DNA from: Glossina fuscipes
Taxonomy: Eukaryota > Arthropoda > Insecta > Diptera > Glossinidae
DNA: 64,000 bases
Direction of reading: 5' to 3'
NCBI RefSeq assembly: GCF_014805625.2
Contig: NW_023998453.1
Location: 826,921-890,920 of the forward strand
The notes under the pieces were generated by a model. That model was given only the letters and a program-made list of their open reading frames with translations, was not told the DNA's origin and did no database searches. Shown here piece by piece: positions 61,501-64,000 of the stretch; the first letter of the stretch is position 1; each line of letters starts with the position of its first letter. A program made the position numbers and the translations under genes.

Positions 61501-64000
61501 GCTTGAAATTTCATAAAACAGTTTTTTTAACATTGACTTTTTTTATTCAGGTCATGTTGGATGGGGTATATCGTGGTACATTAATGGTCTGTTAATACCG
61601 GAAATTCATGTAGTTCGTGGCAAAACGTATACGTTCGTTGTAGAAGGCGGTAATAATCCTGATATACCCGCCAAATATCATCCATTTTATATAACCGATG
61701 ATCCAGTCGGTGGCTATGAGCATAAACGTGAAGAAGAGAAAAAGGTAAAATAGAAAAAATTATAAATAAATCCTTATAAAAATATGTTCGCCATTTAGGA
61801 TATACGCATCTTTGCCGGTGTTCATCGTTCTCGCTCTGGCCAGATTACGCCCACCGGTGTAGGCCGCCTTTGTAATTGGACGCCGGATGTCGACGGTCCT
61901 CCAGCCGACGATTATCAATCGTTTGGCGCTTATCAGCGCACTCTGACACTAAAATGCGATCCGGGTGAACCGGGAGTCATTACTTGGAAGCCAGATCGTA
62001 ATACCCCTGACACAGTTTACTATCATTGTTTTACACATCGCTATCTGGGTTGGAAGATACATGTGCACGATTCGTGTGATGATTCTCGATACACAGGCTC
62101 TGAAAACCACGCCGTTCGTGTACCAATTCCTGAGGATAATTCAGCCGAACCATCGATACGTCATGAAACCAAGGTCAGCCCCAACGATAATTTTTTATTG
62201 AAGCACCAAACAGATTTGATTAAGAATCATAATATGAATGGAACACCGCCAAAATTGTCTTTTGAAATAACCAAATCATCGGAAATTACTAAACTGATTT
62301 CAGATGGAATCCGCGCTGCCGAGGCCCTCGAGGAAAGCATACTAAGGCAAAATCAATTAGTGGTCAACCAACATTCAGGTGCCGACTTCCATCATGCGCT
62401 CAAGTCGCCCTCTTCCGTTAGTGGAACTAGTGCCTCCATGCCCTCCTCCTCCATCTCCTCTGCGTCATCGTCTATTTCAAATGCACAAGCGCCGCCACAA
62501 CTTAACAGCATATCAACACCAGGTCCGGAATTATTACATGGCGAGACTAAATTGAACAAATTTACCAACACATTCAATTCTGCACAAAATACACCACATT
62601 CACCATCACATACATTAAACAAAGCACCACCACCATCACCACCGTTAGGGACGTATCTCAATTCAAATTTAAATTACCCACATAATATACAATCACATCA
62701 TCACCATCATCACCACCATATTGCCAATAATCTAACCGCTAATCTTCCCCTACCAAATTCACAGAAAACTATAAGTTTGTCGGAATTTTTAAGGCCTCCG
62801 TTTAGCGCTCCACTCTTTCATCCAGTTAAGTTGCCAGGACGCCGTCCATTCCCCGGCCCGGTGAAAAAAGTACCAGCCTCTAAACCGATTCTGCCGCAAC
62901 AATTGCCAAGACATCCAACGTCAGCTTCGATATTACCTGCCGGACCCATGCCTCAACCTTCAGTCATAGTTAATCATTATCGTAAGCCGGTTCCAAGCAT
63001 ATTAAGGCCATTCATAAAAGATAAGCCTTTCCCCATACAGCCTTTGGCGGCCTCAGTCTTACTTCTAGGGCAACCCACCGAATTATCAAATCAACGGAAA
63101 ACTGATCCACATCTACACCTCAAACCGAAGCCTATAATACCAGTGCCTTATGCTGATTTAATTCCTCAGAGTAGTCTAACAAAATCCGTATTCAATGGAA
63201 ACTCAGTCGAAAAACTGAAAAAACCAATTTATCCTGTTAAGTTATCCCACCCATTAATAAATGAAAAAATTAAGCCTCCAAACGTAGCAGCTTTAACCTC
63301 TACTACCACAGAAACACCAGGACCTATAATGCCCATTGGCGTATTTAAAAAACCATTCGATATTCATGAAGTAAAAAATGAACCCAGTTTAGCAGAAATA
63401 GCTACAATGAAACCAGCCGTTAACGAAGGCTTTAAACCGGACACTGTAGTTGTAGAAAGCGGCTTCAGACCAATCTTAAGAGACGACGGTCCTCTGCCTC
63501 CACCAGAAGTCATCGAACAGATAGCCAGTAGACGTGAAGATCCGGGCTCGGAAATCGATGAAGCCATGGAAACCGATACATTGTTCCTAACTGCACAAAA
63601 AGAATCTCAAACTCAGAATTTTGAGCCAATGTTTATACCTTCTCCTCCCGACAGCACCAATACTACAATAATTATACGAAAAGCCTCAGGTGCTGTTATA
63701 AACTCACCACAATCACAATCACAATCGCAACATCCACAATACCAAATGATTAGCTCTATACTAAAATCTACCAAGCCAGAGGCGACCACATTACGAAACG
63801 CCACGTTAGAGGACATACTCAATGAATCTGAAGAAAACGACGAAGTAAATGAGAATTCAAAATTCGATTCAACACGAGATGAAATCAAATCCATTTTACA
63901 GAAAACAGAAAGTAAAACCGATAGAGAAAATTCTATATTAATAGAAGATTACAATAGCAATGAGGATTTGCAGCCTTTAGCCTTGGAATCGAAGGATGAG
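40125..64000 (+). CDS. Skeletor: Skeletor: DM13/DOMON protein (nine exons, 3' end beyond window)
   Basis: Coding exons: 40125-40158, 53706-53855, 54053-54403, 55857-56116, 58221-58320, 60647-60831, 60892-61489, 61551-61744 and 61799 to the window end. All joins are GT-AG and keep frame; 1358 codons lie in the window with no stop. Order in the protein: signal peptide (about 1-18), DM13 domains at about 20-133 and 140-255 (each with the family's WC motif), DOMON about 265-420, an acidic linker, a cupredoxin-like part about 560-715, then a Pro/Ser/His-rich tail. In Drosophila Skeletor was described as part of a nuclear spindle matrix, but the visible signal peptide and extracellular redox-type domains suggest a secreted or membrane role. 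The 13.5-kb first intron and a 100-N gap in intron 4 are the main oddities. The gene appears intact. Confidence 0.95.
40525..40550. repeat. (TG)n microsatellite
   Basis: Uninterrupted TG dinucleotides in Skeletor intron 1. Confidence 0.95.
40755..41040 (+). repeat. Dispersed repeat A, forward copy
   Basis: CGGGTATATCAGGTTAGTAC, CAACACCCGGAAGGACTTGA, TTAAGCTTGTCAGTCCGTC, GCTATATGAATAGCTGTATT and GACCGTGGCCTATTAA, in family A forward order; the middle block is partly replaced or lost. Confidence 0.65.
41041..42299. other. Skeletor intron 1, non-coding
   Basis: AT-rich, with a poly-A run at 41631-41649. The minus-strand frames at 41249-41434 and 41833-42027 have no protein character. Nothing else seen. 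Confidence 0.4.
42300..42425. repeat. Dispersed repeat fragment with ACGGACAGATGG run
   Basis: AGGCGATATCTTGATTTTCG, then CACAGTTGCGCAGACGGACA and further CGAACAGATGGACA. It resembles a fragment at 28160-28250 (GGCGATATCATCATTTTTGG, GTTGCACAGACGGACAG) in the same orientation. Confidence 0.6.
42690..42870. repeat. Dispersed repeat B, copy 2
   Basis: Partner of 7280-7440: GAACTTCCAATGTTTTTGCT, AAATTTGGAGTGGATATCTC, CATTTTTGCCGCCAGAAGAA, then a GGCGGACAGACGGACAG run. Spurious ORFs on both strands lie in it. Confidence 0.65.
43070..43315 (-). repeat. Dispersed repeat A, reverse copy
   Basis: TTTCGCAAAATAAGGCGTTA, TGGGGAGTGGTCGAAAAAGT, TTCATAAAAATACCTCAAAA, an ACGGATAGATAGACAC run, then GACGGGTCTATCTTAAGCCC. 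It is close to the copy at 18540-18840. Confidence 0.7.
43664..43693. repeat. (AT)n microsatellite
   Basis: AT dinucleotides in Skeletor intron 1; a similar tract is at about 44183-44213. Confidence 0.85.
44511..44697. repeat. Degenerate minisatellite
   Basis: Repeated TTTAGTCACTAGCTGG-like units of irregular 20-35 nt length (GTCACTAGCT, CTCATTAGCT, GTCACTAGCT, GTCATTAGCT), with TACTAACTA and ACCTAACC variants in between. Confidence 0.7.
46060..46086. repeat. (AT)n microsatellite
   Basis: AT dinucleotides in Skeletor intron 1. Confidence 0.85.
46940..47230. repeat. Pyrimidine-rich degenerate tandem repeat
   Basis: Three units of about 90 nt, each with (A)CCA(C/T)AC.CTT.(C/T)ATTA(C/T)T, then AATTTACTAC and a long T run. 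They start near 46945, 47034 and 47125. A T-rich 116-codon ORF across it is an artefact. Confidence 0.6.
47770..47945. repeat. Degenerate repeats with AATAATCG core
   Basis: The core (G/A)GAATAATCG(G/T) and the partner TATCGTATTTGTTTG or similar recur several times with variable spacing. Confidence 0.5.
47946..50780. other. Skeletor intron 1, non-coding
   Basis: AT-rich. The segment 48600-49150 has a decayed dispersed-repeat feel (GACTTGCTGTCTTTCCGTCT). The 121-codon frame at 50094-50459 has no known motif. I see no conserved exon. Confidence 0.35.
50790..50875 (-). repeat. Dispersed repeat A, reverse end
   Basis: CTCAAATCCTTCTGGGTGTT, then ACGTCCGTCCGAACTTAATA and ACAAGTGGCGTAGAGTATAA: the end region of the family in reverse orientation. 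Confidence 0.65.
51630..51900 (+). repeat. Dispersed repeat A, forward copy
   Basis: CTACTCTACACCGCATGTGG, CAACATCTAGAAGGAGTTGA, TACTAAGCTTGTCTATCCAC, GCCGCATTTTTAGAGATATT, TTTGGCCTCAAGGAGGAACA, CGTTTTCGACCGC and ACATATAACGCC: forward order and mostly complete. Confidence 0.7.
52090..52692 (-). other. Decayed open frames of unknown origin
   Basis: Minus-strand frames stay largely open over about 600 nt (main ORFs 52435-52692 and 52338-52688). I do not recognise the product. The stretch VNDIFLFPQCKD slightly recalls the DFFLFP motif of mariner transposases, but the rest does not follow. It is broken by stops and not called as a gene. Confidence 0.25.
53050..53130 (+). mobile_element. Possible mariner transposase relic
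   Basis: A short frame reads VVHHPGF directly followed by MRRLRKAIHQ. Mariner transposases have VVHHEFL and then, about 15 residues later, MRRLREAIR, so this looks like a relic with a small internal deletion. Very short, hence uncertain. Confidence 0.35.
53706..53855 (+). CDS. Skeletor: Skeletor exon 2, start of first DM13
   Basis: Encodes the end of the signal peptide and PYYGTKIGSLKRLHHGVSG to FNYDGDAP. It ends in phase 1 (CCA G|GTTAGT). Confidence 0.95.
54053..54403 (+). CDS. Skeletor: Skeletor exon 3, DM13 domains
   Basis: Completes DM13-1 (AAYFYVGSSNKPSNEGGYRL, WFSVWCDEFAVNFG) and starts DM13-2 (LNGVHGVKSDNIVIVDAQTL, FSYDGEAP). It ends in phase 1 with the same CCA G|GT form as exon 2, in line with an ancient domain duplication. 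Confidence 0.97.
54985..55305 (+). repeat. Dispersed repeat A, forward copy in Skeletor intron 3
   Basis: GTATGTGTAAGACCAAGAAG, GAGCCACCATTTACTACACA, TTTAAGTTTTACTGTCCGTC, CTTGTGCTCAACCTACGGCC, CGCATCTTTCGAGATATTTT, TTGGCCCAAGGGCGTACGCT, CGAAAATGGTTCGGATCGTA, TTATATGAATAACTATAGGT and GACACACTATAGCATTTTTA. It shows the longest ordered set of family blocks. Confidence 0.75.
55857..56116 (+). CDS. Skeletor: Skeletor exon 4, second DM13
   Basis: DAKFWVGQGERPTPNGLRIP to HFGVWCEAFTVDFGHVLIS and SLKMLGISPQ; it ends in phase 0. If intron 4 were retained the frame would stop 15 codons later (56161). Confidence 0.97.
56386..56485. other. Assembly gap (100 N) in Skeletor intron 4
   Basis: One hundred Ns, probably a gap of unknown size. 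The flanking exons join in frame, so no known exon is lost. Confidence 1.
56945..57070 (+). repeat. Dispersed repeat A, forward fragment
   Basis: TAACACTCAGAAATACCATC, CAGAAGAACCACCCAACATT and TATCGTGTCCGTCCGTCCAT; strongly decayed. Confidence 0.5.
58221..58320 (+). CDS. Skeletor: Skeletor exon 5, start of DOMON
   Basis: SKLNCEVLYDDLAFEVRWAV to VVQLVAKL; acceptor CTACAG, donor G|GTAAGT, phase 1. Confidence 0.97.
58440..58476. repeat. (CT)n microsatellite
   Basis: CT dinucleotides in Skeletor intron 5, followed by (AT)n at about 58569-58597. Confidence 0.95.
58668..59130 (+). pseudogene. Decayed mariner transposase
   Basis: Three consecutive broken frames follow the order of a mariner transposase N-terminal half: SKEVTCRMLQRAVRQQTLSK, then after a stop and frameshift FKEGR and EVEDEERPGRSSISTDESHV, LRHLAEAVG, KRVKSGFVPNTLKFYEKEGR, and MKRILRADQTSSYAYDSKTA. 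The last corresponds to the MKRIITGDETW..YD region with the first catalytic Asp kept but its neighbours changed. Stops and frameshifts are present and the C-terminal half and terminal repeats are not seen. It lies in Skeletor intron 5 and is an inactive fossil. Confidence 0.8.
59131..60646. other. Skeletor intron 5, non-coding
   Basis: No exon is supported. A stretch near 59400-59470 (GTGCAGACGGATCATTTGAC) recalls the dispersed repeats. A purine-rich 29-nt piece at about 60241-60270 has AG before and GT after but does not keep frame. Confidence 0.4.
60647..60831 (+). CDS. Skeletor: Skeletor exon 6, DOMON core
   Basis: Encodes NNEYMSFGISPDKDRSVMIG, VVVAWVDQESGKGYAQDYYL and the Cys-containing end SQCSGKRGSCPDINIL. 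The donor is TTA|GTAAGT. The Met in the YMSFG stretch is in the position often used as a haem ligand in DOMON domains; this is inferred from the family. Confidence 0.95.
60892..61489 (+). CDS. Skeletor: Skeletor exon 7, end of DOMON and acidic linker
   Basis: NSIRLLNAAMVNGYSIVTYQ, ISITRPEAVVWAIGPLNERK and HYVDFGRQPTWNCPMPEG finish the DOMON domain. An acidic, Gln/Pro-rich linker of about 90 residues follows, then GAWDIPAIQCFEPEDGVFYA and GPTGGKHGYSAITG lead into the next domain. Confidence 0.97.
61551..61744 (+). CDS. Skeletor: Skeletor exon 8, first half of cupredoxin-like domain
   Basis: GHVGWGISWYINGLLIPEIH, RGKTYTFVVEGGNNPDIPAK and YHPFYITDDPVGGYEHK. The His of KYHPF (residue 603) is placed like the first copper His of cupredoxins. 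Donor AAAAAG|GTAAAA, phase 0. Confidence 0.97.
61799..64000 (+). CDS. Skeletor: Skeletor exon 9, cupredoxin-like end and low-complexity tail (open at window end)
   Basis: Starts DIRIFAGVHRSRSGQITPTG. It contains LCNWTP, the block TVYYHCFTHRYLGWKIHVH (Cys 701, His 704, Trp 709) and DSC. After about residue 735 the protein is Pro/Ser/Thr-rich with an eight-His run (about 62698-62721) and (QS)n repeats. All 734 codons to the window edge are open. This corresponds to the long Skeletor isoforms; the true C-terminus lies beyond the window. Confidence 0.95.

Overview
The window is nuclear DNA of a higher (probably calyptrate) fly. The genes are spliced with short GT-AG introns and look like their Drosophila counterparts, Skeletor is an arthropod gene, the DNA is very AT-rich and full of microsatellites, and the long non-coding stretches carry old dispersed repeats of a kind seen in muscoid flies. 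A tsetse-like genome is my best guess, but it is an inference. There are two assembly gaps (10 N at 27620-27629, 100 N at 56386-56485). I see no virus, CRISPR array, operon or RNA gene.

Left end (1-16.2 kb) is a compact cluster of ordinary genes. LMBRD2 lies on the minus strand (790-3470), with a small unknown ORF just upstream on the same strand. Then come mRpL3 on plus (5126-6420), a golgin-45/BLZF1 homologue on plus (8293-9663) facing the omega-amidase NIT2 on minus (9947-11023) with overlapping 3' ends, another small unknown minus-strand ORF (11127-11498), an internally deleted piggyBac element with TTAA target duplications (12502-13180), and a PHYHD1 dioxygenase on minus (15209-16131) whose first coding exon I could not find. 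Exon joins for LMBRD2, mRpL3, NIT2 and Skeletor were worked out by hand; every join keeps the frame and uses GT/AG sites.

The middle (16.2-39.4 kb) holds no gene I can support. It is AT-rich DNA with simple repeats and several families of decayed dispersed repeats, whose recurring CTGTCCGTCTGTCC-like tracts are the most conspicuous pattern.

Right part (39.4-64 kb) is the Skeletor locus on plus. A tiny signal-peptide exon (40125-40158) is followed by a 13.5-kb intron, then eight more coding exons from 53706 to the window edge, where the last exon is still open. The protein combines two DM13 domains, a DOMON domain and a region that I read as a cupredoxin-like fold with a Trp at the usual Met ligand position, followed by a long Pro/Ser-rich tail. 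The introns hold further copies of the dispersed repeats, a decayed mariner transposase and several degenerate tandem repeats. No new multi-gene system was found; the most interesting points are the Skeletor domain reading, the deleted piggyBac element, the duplicated splice sites in PHYHD1 and the two small ORFs placed about 100 bp upstream of conserved genes.
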